A DNA stretch of 64,000 nt from an uncultured Porphyromonas sp. (GTDB taxonomy: Bacteria; Bacteroidota; Bacteroidia; Bacteroidales; Porphyromonadaceae): positions 9,418-73,417 of the forward strand of contig NZ_CAJPPN010000006.1 in assembly GCF_905372525.1 (NCBI RefSeq), in the 5' to 3' direction. Below the pieces are notes generated by a model that made no database searches, had not been told where the DNA came from, and worked only from the letters and a program-made list of their open reading frames with translations. The position numbers and the translations under genes were made by a program. Below are positions 42,521-52,800 of this stretch, in pieces (positions within the stretch are counted from its first letter, which is position 1; each line of letters opens with the position of its first letter).

Positions 42521-43009
42521 CTAGCGGGTGAATCCCTTCTTCTTGATATTACGACGGGCTAGGTCGAGCTGAGCCTCTACCCGCTGAGCCGAGTCTACTC
42601 TGCTAGAGTAAGAGAGCCAAGAGAGGACGATCTGATAGCTCATATCATCATGTAGAGGCGAGGTACTATCCGCAAGTATCGCCTTGTACACTCGGAGCAT
42701 CGTGGGGAGCTGCTCGTCTGTACATTGCTCCAGCGAACGCGTAAGAGCAGGGCTGACCCGAGCTGTATCTAACCCTGAGATGAAGCCACAGAAGTCATAG
42801 ATCCTATATTCGATAGCGTCGGGCTTGGCGTCTGCAGGGAGCTCATGATCCCAATAGTGTCCGATGATATAGTCCAGCTGGTCCGTTAGCGATGTGATGT
42901 GCTGAGGCACCAGTACCTGCCCCGAACTAATCGATTGCATCCTAGGACGACAAGCCGTGATCATCAGCCCTAGGATGACGGCGAAAGGAAGGATGTGTCT
43001 ACTAGTCAT
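42521..43009 (-). CDS. DUF5106-like small lipoprotein
   Basis: A 162-residue lipoprotein (lipobox LMITAC, Cys20). LTDQLDYIIGHYWDHELPAD and IYDFCGFISGL, followed by helical SLEQCTDEQLPTMLRVYKAI and MSYQIVLSWLSYSSRVDS, resemble DUF5106, which in Bacteroidota usually precedes a thioredoxin domain. Here the protein ends before any thioredoxin fold (ends RRNIKKKGFTR). It overlaps the glycosyltransferase gene by 8 bp. Function unknown. Confidence 0.65.
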   Translation of the reverse strand: MTSRHILPFAVILGLMITACRPRMQSISSGQVLVPQHITSLTDQLDYIIGHYWDHELPADAKPDAIEYRIYDFCGFISGLDTARVSPALTRSLEQCTDEQLPTMLRVYKAILADSTSPLHDDMSYQIVLSWLSYSSRVDSAQRVEAQLDLARRNIKKKGFTR

Positions 43010-44084
43010 AGAAGTTGTTTCGAAAAGCAGTAAACTCTCTCCTGCGCAGGATGTGCTTCCCCCACCACGCTCTCACAAATCCCGAGCCATAACCCCAGAG
43101 CTGGATGAAGCATGCAGGGACAGCCCATAGTGCCACCTCGGTATCCTTGGTCTTCTGATAAGCGTCTATGAAGAAAAGGAGGGCAAGTAGAGCGAGCAGT
43201 GCCACCCCCACACTCGATAGGATGGCGATGATATAGACGAGAGAGAGTAGAGCTGAGGGATAGAGTGCGTACGGAAACCCAATGCGTAGGAATAGCTTCG
43301 TACTCACCCAAGCAGCTATCACGAGGGCAGAGAGTACGGTGAAGAGAGTCGGGAGGCAGTGTACCAGACGAGTACTGCCTGGGTGGCGAGTCTCTAGGTG
43401 GATACGAGCGATGCCCGAGTTGTGCACCTGCTTGAAGAAGCGACGAAGGTCTACCCTTCGCTTATGGTAGACATAGGCCTCAGGGATGAGGACCGTGCGG
43501 GCACCTGCCTCCTGCAGACGCAGACTAAAGTCAATGTCCTCGCCGAAGCGCATCCCAACATCGAAGCCCCCTAGCTGAAGGAAGAGTGTCCGACGACACC
43601 CGAGGTTGAAGCTCCTAGGCTTGAACTGCTCCATCGCATCGGCACTTCCCCCTCTAATCCCCCCTGTGGTGAGGGTCGAGGTCATAGCATAGTTGATCGC
43701 CTTCTGTATCGGAGTGAAGTCCTCAGAGGCTGTGTCTGGCCCTCCGAAGGCATCGATATCTCCACTAGATAGAGCCTTGTCTACGGCACGTAGGTAGCCC
43801 TCCGGGAGGACGACGTCTGAGTCGAGGATGATGATGTAGTCGCCCTTGGCATAGCTAGCCCCGATATTGCGTGCTCGCGAGGGACCTCCATTGGGTATCT
43901 GATAGTAGTAGAGAGAATAGATCTGCGGGACAAAGCGCTGGATGACCTCCTCTGAGGTGCGGGTAGATCCATCCTCTACGACGATGACTTCGTAGTCCCC
44001 TAGGCTCTGATGCATGATGCTCTCGAGGAGCTCCTGTAGCTCCTCGGGACGATTGTAGACAGGGATGATGAAGCTATAACGCAT
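43002..44084 (-). CDS. Membrane-anchored family 2 glycosyltransferase
   Basis: A 360-residue GT-A enzyme. YSFIIPVYNRPEELQELLES starts the domain, VEDGSTRTSEE gives the nucleotide-sugar Asp, and GDYIIILDSDVVLPEGYL carries the D-x-D. FGEDIDFSLRLQEAG is the acceptor-side ED motif. Two to three membrane segments lie between about 245 and 310 (AALVIAAWVSTKLFLRIGF, VALLALLALLFFIDAYQ). It probably adds a sugar to a lipid-linked or surface glycan at the inner membrane. It follows cysS by 17 bp. Donor and acceptor cannot be inferred. Confidence 0.88.
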   Translation of the reverse strand: MRYSFIIPVYNRPEELQELLESIMHQSLGDYEVIVVEDGSTRTSEEVIQRFVPQIYSLYYYQIPNGGPSRARNIGASYAKGDYIIILDSDVVLPEGYLRAVDKALSSGDIDAFGGPDTASEDFTPIQKAINYAMTSTLTTGGIRGGSADAMEQFKPRSFNLGCRRTLFLQLGGFDVGMRFGEDIDFSLRLQEAGARTVLIPEAYVYHKRRVDLRRFFKQVHNSGIARIHLETRHPGSTRLVHCLPTLFTVLSALVIAAWVSTKLFLRIGFPYALYPSALLSLVYIIAILSSVGVALLALLALLFFIDAYQKTKDTEVALWAVPACFIQLWGYGSGFVRAWWGKHILRRREFTAFRNNFYD

Positions 44085-44101
44085 AGGCTATCGATATATA
44101 G

Positions 44102-45586
44102 CTATAGAGACCACTCGGTCCCCTCCTTGGTATCCTTGATGGTGAAGCCTAGAGCCTCCAGCTCCTTACGTATGTGGTCTGAGGTAGCCCAGTCCTTCTT
44201 CCCCTTGGCCTCGGAGCGCACCGCTAGTAGTAGGTCTACGGCACCAGCGAAGGCCTCGTGTGAGGCACTGTCTCCCATACGCTCATCACGTAGACCGAGT
44301 AGGTCAAATAGGAAGAGGCGGTAGGCCACCTTCAGCTCCTCTAGTTCTGCCTCGGTGATGGTCGCCTGGGCATTGTGTACGGCATTGATGGCACGTGCGG
44401 CCTCGAAGAGCTCGGCGATGACGATCGGTGTATTCAGGTCATCACAGAGTGCCGTGTGGCAACGCTCTGCTAGCCCCCCCACCGAGACGCTGGAGCTGTC
44501 ACTCACTCTCAGTGTATCGAGGAGACCTGCTGCATCCATCAGACGTGTGAGCCCCTTCTCCGCTGCTTGTAGAGCCTCATTACTGAAGTCTACCGTCCCA
44601 CGATAGTGAGCACTCAGGATGAAGAAGCGTATGGTCATCGGGCTGTATGCCTGAGTGAGTAGGGGATGATCGCCCGTGAAGAACTGATCGAGGGTGATGA
44701 AGTTCCCAAGGGACTTGCCCATCTTCTGTCCCCCGATGGTGATCATATTGTTGTGCATCCAGTAGCGTACCATGGGCTCGCCATGCTGTGATGCCTTTGC
44801 CTGAGCGATCTCGCACTCGTGGTGAGGGAAGATAAGGTCCATACCGCCCCCATGGATATCGAACTGCTCCCCTAGGTACTTACGTCCCATCGCAGTGCAC
44901 TCTGCGTGCCAGCCGGGGAAGCCTTCGCTCCATGGGCTAGGCCAGCGCATGATGTGCTCTGGCTGAGCCTTCTTCCAGAGAGCGAAGTCAAGCGGGTTAC
45001 GCTTCTCATCCTGTCCATCTAGTGCACGGGTATTGCTCTGCATATCCTCGATACGTCGCCCACTCAGTTCTCCATAGTTGTAGCTCCTATTATACTTCTC
45101 TACATCGAAGTACACGGAGCCTTCGCTGACATAGGCGAAGCCTGCATCTAGGATCTGCTGTGTGAGCTGGATTTGCTCAATGATATGTCCCGAGGCCATG
45201 GGCTCAATACTTGGGGGCAGTACACCGAGGCGATCCATCGTATGGTGGTAGCGTGTCAGGTAGTACTGCACGACCTCCATGGGCTCTAGTTGCTCGAGCC
45301 TAGCCTTCTTGGCGATCTTGTCCTCACCCGCATCGGCATCGTGCTCTAGGTGCCCCACGTCGGTGATATTGCGTACATAGCGTACCTGATAGCCTAGATG
45401 GCGGAGGTATCTGAAGAGTATATCGAAGGTAATGGCAGGACGAGCATGTCCTAGGTGTGCATCCCCATAGACCGTAGGGCCACAGACGTAGAGCCCGACG
45501 TGGGGGGGGTGGTTAGGTACGAATTGCTCCTTTCTGCGATGTAGGGTATTATAGATGGACAGTGGATGCTCCATTGCTTGCTTCAA
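44102..45586 (-). CDS. cysS: Cysteinyl-tRNA synthetase
   Basis: A 494-residue class I synthetase. [19 protein letters not shown] has the zinc ligand Cys35 and the HIGH-like HLGH (44-47). The KMSKS-like loop is KMGKSLGNF, and other zinc ligands lie in [11 protein letters not shown] and [10 protein letters not shown]. Length and order are normal. It heads a run with the glycosyltransferase, DUF5106-like and MarR genes, and a TACCTTTG box lies about 27 bp upstream of the start. Confidence 0.97.
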   Translation of the reverse strand: MKQAMEHPLSIYNTLHRRKEQFVPNHPPHVGLYVCGPTVYGDAHLGHARPAITFDILFRYLRHLGYQVRYVRNITDVGHLEHDADAGEDKIAKKARLEQLEPMEVVQYYLTRYHHTMDRLGVLPPSIEPMASGHIIEQIQLTQQILDAGFAYVSEGSVYFDVEKYNRSYNYGELSGRRIEDMQSNTRALDGQDEKRNPLDFALWKKAQPEHIMRWPSPWSEGFPGWHAECTAMGRKYLGEQFDIHGGGMDLIFPHHECEIAQAKASQHGEPMVRYWMHNNMITIGGQKMGKSLGNFITLDQFFTGDHPLLTQAYSPMTIRFFILSAHYRGTVDFSNEALQAAEKGLTRLMDAAGLLDTLRVSDSSSVSVGGLAERCHTALCDDLNTPIVIAELFEAARAINAVHNAQATITEAELEELKVAYRLFLFDLLGLRDERMGDSASHEAFAGAVDLLLAVRSEAKGKKDWATSDHIRKELEALGFTIKDTKEGTEWSL

Positions 45587-45612
45587 ATCACTTATGTTGT
45601 ATATCGTATCTG

Positions 45613-45620
45613 CAAAGGTA
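45613..45620 (-). promoter_or_regulatory. -7 box of the cysS operon
   Basis: The minus strand reads TACCTTTG, a perfect TAnnTTTG, 27 bp before the cysS start codon. The short leader fits direct initiation. Confidence 0.55.
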
Positions 45621-45739
45621 ACACTTTACTAGGTCTTTACATCGGTCTGTTATTTATTCCCCACTTGGGTATCTCCTAGGGAGGTACTCTATCCTACATG
45701 TTCCCGTCGTAATCTATCCCTCAGCTCCCTATAATAGTG

Positions 45740-45784
45740 GAGGGCTGCTCCCCTAGGCACGATGCCTATCGGGGAGCAGCCCTC
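45740..45784 (-). terminator. Strong hairpin terminator after secDF
   Basis: GAGGGCTGCTCCCC pairs with GGGGAGCAGCCCTC over 14 bp, with an inner TAGGCA/TGCCTA stem continuing almost directly. It lies about 50 bp beyond the secDF stop codon. Confidence 0.8.
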
Positions 45785-45836
45785 TCTGTCGTTGGGTGAG
45801 CCTCCCTCGGTGAGGGGGGATCATCAGCTGGGAGGA

Positions 45837-48764
45837 TTACTTCGCTACCTTAGCTGAGTGAGCTCTGCGACGCTTAGCTACCTCGTAAGCAATAGGGGTA
45901 GCTACGAAGAGTGTACAGTAGGTGCCGAAGACGACACCGAGTAGGATCGCGAAGGTGAAGCTACGCATCGAAGCACCGCCGAACATGAATACGATAGCCA
46001 TCACGAGGAAGGTCGTGAACGAGGTGTTCAGCGTACGGGATAGGGTAGAGTTCAGAGCACCGTTGACGACCTCGAAGCGGTCAGCCTGTGGATGATTGTT
46101 CACCTCCTCACGGATACGGTCAAAGACGATCACGACGTCATTGATGGCGTACCCAATGATAGCCAGTAGGGCAGCGATGAAGTTCTGATCTACCTCCATG
46201 GTGAAGGGCATTACCTTCCACAGTAGTACGTAGACAGCGATGATCATCAGCGTCGTCGTCGTGACAGAGGCGAAGGCACCGATGGAGAAGGCTACGTTGC
46301 GGAAGCGGATGAGGATGTAGATAGCCATGAAGAGCAGGGACAGCCCTACGGCGATGAGAGCCTGACGGGTGATGTCGCTCGACATGCTTGCGCTCACCTT
46401 CTGCGAGCTCACGATGTACTGGTCTGCGAAGTCTGCCTGAGAGGGCTGGCTCTTGTAGAAGCCGCTGAGCCCCTTGTAGAGTCTGTCTACAATCTTCTGT
46501 TCGACATCATCGCCAGAGTCTTCGATGAGGTAGTTGGTGGAGATACGTACCTGATCACCCTCTGTACCGATAGCCGTTAGTACCAGCTTGCCATCGAGCT
46601 CAGGAGCGAGCCGTTCACGTACCTGCTGGTTGTCTACCTGCTGGTCAAACTTGATGATGTAGTTACGACCACCGGAGAACTCGATCCCCTGGTTGATACC
46701 CACCGTGAATAAGCCTACGAGGCCAGCCACGACGAGGAGGACTGGGAGGGCATACCCCTTGAGGCGTGCGCTGAGGAAGCTGTAGGTAGGATTGACCAGG
46801 AGGTTCTTGGTCATGAAGGTCGTGTAGGTGACCTTGTCTAGCTTATGACGCTTGTCAAGTGCCTCGAAGATCATACGGGTAAGGAAGACCGCCGTGATGA
46901 AGGAGGAGATCAGACCGATAATAAGCGTCGTCGCAAACCCTCGGATAGGACCTGTACCGAAGTAGAAGAGGACTACCCCAGTGATGATCGTCGTGAGGTT
47001 GGAGTCAAAGATAGCACTGAAGGCATTGCCATACCCATCGGCGATAGCACGGGTCATGCCCTTGCCATGGCGGAGCTCTTCCTTGATACGCTCATTGATA
47101 AGCACGTTAGCGTCCACGGCCATACCTAAGGTAAGTACAAGACCGGCGATACCTGAGAGGGTCAGTACGGCATTGAAGGAGGCCAAGATACCTAGCGTGA
47201 AGAAGCTATTGATGACGAGTGCGAGGTTGGCGATCATACCTGGGATGAAGCCATAGGCCAGACACATATAGATCATCAGCAGCACGAGAGCGATAGCGAA
47301 GGAGATGATCCCAGACTGGATCGAAGCCTTCCCGAGGGTCGGCCCGACGACATTCTCCTGCTCGATGACGATGCTGGTCTCCATCTTACCGGAGTTAAGC
47401 ACGTTGGCTAGGTCGGTAGCCTCTTCGATGGTGAAGTTCCCCGTGATGGAGGAGTGTCCACCGGCGATCTCTCCATTGACGTTCGGAGCGGAGTATACGA
47501 CACCATCGAGGACGATGGCGATAGAGCGGTTGGTATTCTCCTTTGTTAGGCGAGCCCAGATCTGGGCGCCCTCTTGGTTCATGGACATCGAGACCTGAGT
47601 CTGAGCACCACCTATACCTCGGTTGTCGACATCGGCCTTGGCCGTGGTGACGACGTCTCCAGAGAGGTCTGGCTTACCCGTGCGGTTGGTACGGATAGCA
47701 TAGAGCTCATAGAGGTCTGTGACCTTGTGGGTCTTGGGGTCCTCGATAGCCTTAGCGCCCCAGAGGAGCATGAGGTCTTCGGGGAGGAGCTGATATTCGT
47801 AGGCGATGGACAGGAGGGAGTCGATACGATTACGATCTCGGTCACGAGCGATAGCTACCGTAGCCCCACCACGACCACCGAGCATGAGGTAGTTGCTCAG
47901 CGTGTCACGTACAGCTATAGGAGCCTTAGCCACGGGAGTGGGCTCCTGCGTCTCTACGGCTGCTAGGCTGTCTTGTTGGGTCTGTTCAGAGATGGGGATG
48001 GGCTGGGCCTCGGGGGCAGAGAGCGTCAGGAGACGTGCACTGAGTCCCTGTAGGTCATTGGCTACCTCCTCGTACTGATAGGTACGCCAGAACTGGAGGT
48101 TGGCACTACGCTGTAGGAGCTCGCGTACGCGCTCTGGATCCTTGACGCCAGGGAGCTCTACGAGGATACGTCCCTGACCCTCTAGTCGCTGTAGGTTTGG
48201 TGCTACGACACCGAAGCGGTCGATACGTGTACGCAGGACATTGAACGAAGCCTCAACCGCGCTGTTGTACTTCTCCTTGAGGAGCTCGATGACCTTAGCC
48301 TCCGAGGTCGAAGGGTTGATCTGATCACGTAGGTCACCAGCACCGAAGAGCACCGCTAGGTTGGCATTAGGCACCAACTTCTTGTATTCGGTGACGAACT
48401 GGTCGATGTAGTTGCTCTGCGAAGTGCTCTTCGAGGCAGCATCGATCGCCTTCTTGAAGTTAGGGTCTTCGGAGTTGTTGGCTAAATTCTTGACTAGATC
48501 ACCAGCATTGAGCTTGAGGACTACATTCATCCCGCCCTTGAGGTCGAGACCGAGACCGATCTGCTGGCGACGTGCTTCCTTGAGCGTGTAGCCTAGGTAG
48601 ACCTTCTCATTAGCCATGGAGTCGAGATAGGCCTTACCTGCCTCCTCTCCCATCTTCTCTGCCTTCGTATCATAGTGGTTCGTTACGAAGGAGAAAGACA
48701 AGTAAAAGGCACAGATCAAAGCCAGGCTCGCTGTGATGAAAGTCACAAATCCTTTGTTTTGCAT
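45837..48764 (-). CDS. secDF: Protein translocase subunit SecD-SecF fusion
   Basis: A 975-residue inner-membrane protein with 12 predicted segments. The SecD half (about 1-640) has an N-terminal segment, GLGLDLKGGMNVVLKLNAGD, a large periplasmic P1 domain with RTRIDRFGVVAPNLQR, and the segment block GMAVDANVLINERIKEEL. The SecF half (about 650-960) has FSGGRNYIIKFDQQV, IGYAINDVVIVFDRIREE and SRTLNTSFTTFL. The fusion of SecD and SecF is normal in Bacteroidota. It uses the proton gradient to finish Sec export. An extra polar insert (about 250-305, Gln/Pro/Ala-rich) lies in the P1 region. Confidence 0.96.
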   Translation of the reverse strand: MQNKGFVTFITASLALICAFYLSFSFVTNHYDTKAEKMGEEAGKAYLDSMANEKVYLGYTLKEARRQQIGLGLDLKGGMNVVLKLNAGDLVKNLANNSEDPNFKKAIDAASKSTSQSNYIDQFVTEYKKLVPNANLAVLFGAGDLRDQINPSTSEAKVIELLKEKYNSAVEASFNVLRTRIDRFGVVAPNLQRLEGQGRILVELPGVKDPERVRELLQRSANLQFWRTYQYEEVANDLQGLSARLLTLSAPEAQPIPISEQTQQDSLAAVETQEPTPVAKAPIAVRDTLSNYLMLGGRGGATVAIARDRDRNRIDSLLSIAYEYQLLPEDLMLLWGAKAIEDPKTHKVTDLYELYAIRTNRTGKPDLSGDVVTTAKADVDNRGIGGAQTQVSMSMNQEGAQIWARLTKENTNRSIAIVLDGVVYSAPNVNGEIAGGHSSITGNFTIEEATDLANVLNSGKMETSIVIEQENVVGPTLGKASIQSGIISFAIALVLLMIYMCLAYGFIPGMIANLALVINSFFTLGILASFNAVLTLSGIAGLVLTLGMAVDANVLINERIKEELRHGKGMTRAIADGYGNAFSAIFDSNLTTIITGVVLFYFGTGPIRGFATTLIIGLISSFITAVFLTRMIFEALDKRHKLDKVTYTTFMTKNLLVNPTYSFLSARLKGYALPVLLVVAGLVGLFTVGINQGIEFSGGRNYIIKFDQQVDNQQVRERLAPELDGKLVLTAIGTEGDQVRISTNYLIEDSGDDVEQKIVDRLYKGLSGFYKSQPSQADFADQYIVSSQKVSASMSSDITRQALIAVGLSLLFMAIYILIRFRNVAFSIGAFASVTTTTLMIIAVYVLLWKVMPFTMEVDQNFIAALLAIIGYAINDVVIVFDRIREEVNNHPQADRFEVVNGALNSTLSRTLNTSFTTFLVMAIVFMFGGASMRSFTFAILLGVVFGTYCTLFVATPIAYEVAKRRRAHSAKVAK

Positions 48765-48835
48765 CGTGTTTATTACTTAGTTGTTATATCTTGAATTCCT
48801 TGTCTTATATATATCTACTAGGTACAATATGCCCA

Positions 48836-48843
48836 CAAAAATA
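48836..48843 (-). promoter_or_regulatory. -7 box of secDF
   Basis: The minus strand reads TATTTTTG, a perfect TAnnTTTG, 72 bp upstream of the start. Confidence 0.5.
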
Positions 48844-49077
48844 GCCGAATTTTCCGTAATATCAGTTAGCTCTCCCCTCCGTTGCCCTCCTTTGTCTCCC
48901 AGCCCTCAGCATATTACCGCCCATACTTGCTCCCTCAGTGCCCTCCTCTTGCCGAGCATTCCTTGGGCTCCCCCTCGGTCTTCCCCTCCATCTATACAAT
49001 ATAATATATGTGTGGTCTCCCAGCTCTAATAGTGTGGCGTGGGGGCGGACGTATACTCCCACAGCCTGCCCGGCTCT

Positions 49078-49380
49078 TGGGCTCTTTGGAGGGATTAGCT
49101 CTTGTCCTAGGAGGGAGATGCTGTCCCTCTATAGGGCTCGCCGTTAGCCCTAGGAGACCCATATGGGAGAGCCCTACAGCGGTCATACCTAGAGCGGGGT
49201 TGTGTACACGTGGGTACACACTAGTGTACATCCTATGTATACTCTAGTATACACGCGTGTATACTTTTCCCCTCTAGGTAGTCGCCCTATGCTCGATGAG
49301 TCGCACCTAGGGTATAGAGGTCGCTATCCGAGGTGGCGCACCACGACTACTTCGCCTCCACCCCTTACGTGGCTCCATCC
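49078..49380 (-). repeat. 22-bp-unit palindromic repeat element, copy 4
   Basis: Same orientation as copy 2. The right arm is at the left (CATACCTAGAGCGGGGTTG at 49184-49202). The array 49203-49264 has three units with starts at 49203, 49225 and about 49248; the middle unit is degraded (TGTACATCCTATGTATAC) and one step is 23 bp. The left arm to the right contains CCTCTAGGTAGTCGCCCTATG; its far end near 49380 (CATCCATTTGC) only loosely matches the boundary of copies 2, 3 and 5. It sits between divergent secDF and susC. Confidence 0.78.
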
Positions 49381-49518
49381 ATTTGCCCTACGTCGTAGCG
49401 TGGAGGACAGCGGTGGAAGACCCCAAGAGATACCTCCCAATATCGTATAGTTCATTGGCTCCGGGAACGGGGTCGGGTAGTAGGTTGCTTCCTCCAAACG
49501 ATGGTTTTTAACTAAATC

Positions 49519-49550
49519 TTTGCATTTATATAGAATGTTCACTATCTTTG
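49519..49550 (+). promoter_or_regulatory. Complete Bacteroidota promoter of the susCD operon
   Basis: TTTG at 49519-49522 and TATCTTTG at 49543-49550 are separated by exactly 20 bp, a textbook -33/-7 pair. Transcription should start near 49556-49558, giving a leader of about 280 nt before the susC start. Confidence 0.8.
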
Positions 49551-49556
49551 TTCCTA

Positions 49557-49836
49557 AGGTCTGATCATGTTACCTACCCATACAAGGCCCTACATAGCGC
49601 CGCACATAGAGATCAGCTAATCTGGGTAGGAGGAAGGTCCTGACGGCAGTGACTGAAGTCATAGTCTAGGACTGAAACGTGAGCCTTGGCAGGATATACA
49701 CCCTCTCAGCAAAATAATCCCAACACCCCTATGTACTAACCCAGGGGATGGTATCCTACTAAGACATGGACCGTAGATGGAGGCAGACAGCTCCATCCCC
49801 ACACTATTTTGTTTCACTCAAACACCATTAAGTTCA
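49557..49836 (+). other. Long structured 5' leader of susC
   Basis: Several stems can be drawn: CCTACCCA (49573) with TGGGTAGG (49623); GGTCCT (49636) with AGGACT (49668) around an inner TGAC-TGAA-GTCA; CCCCT (49716) with AGGGG (49743); and GATGGAG (49776) with CTCCATC (49791) followed by a T-rich stretch. I could not match it to any riboswitch class, SRP, RNase P or tmRNA signature. The last stem could act as an attenuator. Structure is plausible, function unknown. Confidence 0.45.
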
Positions 49837-52800
49837 ATGAAAAAGAGATTACTCTTCTTCGTGCTCCTCTTTGTATCCATCGGAGTGACATGGGCGCAAA
49901 AGAAACAAACGGTCGTCACGGGTATTGTCATCGCCTCGGACGACAAGGAGCCTATCGTCGCAGCTGCCGTGTCGTGTGTTGAGTTCCCTTCGCATGGTAC
50001 GCTGACAGATGCCCAGGGGAAGTTCTCCCTAACGCTCCCAGCCGAGGCCAAGACCCTGAAGGTCTCCTACATGGGCTTCACGACGCAGACCGTCCCTATC
50101 ACGGGCAAGGAGCTACAGATCCTCCTACAAGCACAGGAGCGGACGCTCGACAAGGTCGTCGTCGTGGCCTACGGTACCCAGAGCAAGAACTCCTTCACGG
50201 GGTCAGCTGCTCGTATTGATGTAGCTGCTCTGACCAAGAAGACGAGCGCCAATATCACCTCTGCCCTCGAGGGTGCCTCCCCTGGGGTGCAGGTCTTCAC
50301 CACGAGTGGACAGCCTGGTGCGAGTGCGACCGTACAGATCCGTGGGATCGGGTCGGTGAACTCCAATACCTCCCCACTCTATGTCATCGATGGGATCCCC
50401 TACAACTCGCTCCTCAGTAGCTTCAATATGGCGGACGTCGAGACCCTCTCTGTCCTCAAGGATGCCTCCGCCACAGCCCTCTATGGAGCTCGTGCCGCTA
50501 ATGGAGTCGTCCTCATCACGACCAAGCAGGGGCGTGCAGGACGGGTCTCCTTCGACGCTGAGATCAAGCATGGGCTCAACGTCCGGTATCTCCCCCAGTA
50601 CGACGTCATCTCGACTCCAGAGGAGTACATGGAGGTAGCCTACGAGGCGATGAAGAATGCCTATGAAAAGTTTGGACTCAAGCAGCAGCTAGATAATCTC
50701 TATGCAAAGCCCAATCTTAGGTTCAAGCCCAATAGGACCATCGCCGACAAGCCTACCACCCCCGGAGACCTCCTCTTCTTCCCAGGGATACTAGTGGATG
50801 ATGCCGATCGCCAGGGGATCATCTCCCGCTACAACCTCTGGGATGCGGCCTCTTCACAGCTGATAGATCCCTCGACAGGACGCTTCAATCGCCTAGTGAA
50901 GCGCCGCTACAGCCCCGAGTCGTGGCGTGACCATATCTTCCGTACAGGGCATATCACGGAGACCAATATCCGTGCCTCGGGAGGATCAGAGCGGGTGAAC
51001 TTCTCCTCCTCGCTCGGCTATCAGGATAATATAGGGTACTACATCGGCTCAGAATTCAACCGACTCAACCTCAGGAACAACGTCACGGCTCGTATCTCCG
51101 ATGCCTTCAAGGTAAGCCTCGGGCTCTCCTATGCCCGCTCGCTCTCCAAGAGTCCTGGGCAAGGAGGGAGTGCGAATAACGGCTTCCGCTTCCTCAACGA
51201 GATCCCTCCCATCTACCCCGTCTATGAGCGCAACACCAAGACGTGGCAAATAGAGATGGATAAGAAGATCCCTGGAGGACTGAGCTACGACTACGGGCAG
51301 TACTCTGATGAGAGCCGTGCCTACGCCGGAGGGGTCAATCCCGCTGGGGCGGTACGCCTAGACCGCAATGAGGATCAGCGAGACCTAGCGACGAGCAACC
51401 TCAATATCGAGTATCGCTTCCTCAAGGACTTCAAGCTAGCCGTGAACTACGGCCTACAGTTCTCCGCCACCAAGAATGAGCAGCTACAGAACCCCTACTA
51501 TGGTGATGGTGCCAATATCGGGCGTATATACAATACGAACACCAATAGCTTCAGCTGGACGCTCAATGAGATACTCTCTTGGAACCATACTTTCGACAAG
51601 CATACCTTCGATGCCTTTGTGGCTCATGAGGCTTCACGGGATGTGCAGGACACCCACTACTCTGCCAAGGAGAAGGTCGTCCTCGGGGGGATCACCAAGC
51701 TCAACGATGGGATCATCCGTAGTGACATCTCGGGCTACGACCTGAGCTATGCTATCGAGAGCTACTTCGGTCAGCTCCGCTATGAGTATGACAAGAGATA
51801 CCACCTCACGCTCTCGGTACGCCGTGATGGCTCCTCGCGCTTTGCCCCGGAGCATCGCTGGGGTACCTTCGGCTCGGTCGGTGCTGCTTGGATCCTAAGC
51901 CAGGAGAAGTTCCTCTCCTCGGTCAAGTGGATCAATAACCTCAAGGTCAAGGCCAGCTATGGGGTTCTCGGGAACCAGGAGCTGGATCTCGGCTACTCAG
52001 CCGGCACTCCAGACTACTACCTCTACCAGGACTTCTATGAGGTCGATAACCTCAATGGCAAGCCCTCCTTCTCCTTCTACTCCAAGGGGAATAGGAACCT
52101 CACCTGGGAGCGTTCGGGTACGTTCAACGTCGGGGTAGAGTCTCGTCTCTTCGATGTCCTCGACCTCAATGTCGATTACTTCGTCAAGCGTACAGACAAC
52201 ATGCTCTTCAAGAAGCAGGTCGCTCCCTCTCTCGGCTATGCCTACTATCCTGTCAGCGAAGGTATCCTACAGAACCAAGGGCTCGAGCTCGAGCTCAACT
52301 GGGATGCCTACAAGAGTAAGGACTTCGCCGTCAGCGTCCGTGCCAATGGGGGGTACTACAAGAACAAGATCGTACGTATGGCCTCTGACCCCTTCGGTGC
52401 TCCCAAGCACTACGAGATCCAGGGTGCCTTTGCCTACAAGAAGGGTCACTCCGTACAGGACTACTATATCCCCACCTGGAAGGGGGTTAGCGATAAGGGT
52501 CTCCCCCTCTGGAAGGCCTACACCTACAAGGATGCCAATAATCAGGATGTCTACGTCTCCGACTACGAGAAGTACATTAGCTCAGGCGGGGATGCCTCCA
52601 AGCTCACGGAGACGACAACCTCAGTCTACAACGATGCCGTCAAGGAGTTCGTCGGCAAGAGTGCTATCCCAGACTTCGTCGGGGGCTTTGGCTTCGATGT
52701 CCGCCTCTATGGCTTCACGCTCTCTACGAGCTTCAGCTACGGCCTAGGTGGCTGGGGGTATGATAGTGTCTATGCTAGCCTCATGAGCAGTGGTTCGCCT

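Noticed and set aside
49557..49836. Riboswitch, SRP RNA, RNase P RNA or tmRNA in the susC leader
   Set aside because: Signature sequences (SRP GGAAGG/GCAGC loop, RNase P GAGGAAAGTCC core, cobalamin and TPP boxes) are not present in the right context; only generic stems could be drawn.
49777..49836. Upstream start for susC (20 residues longer)
   Set aside because: The extra residues precede a complete signal peptide starting at 49837 and overlap a leader hairpin, so the shorter start fits better.
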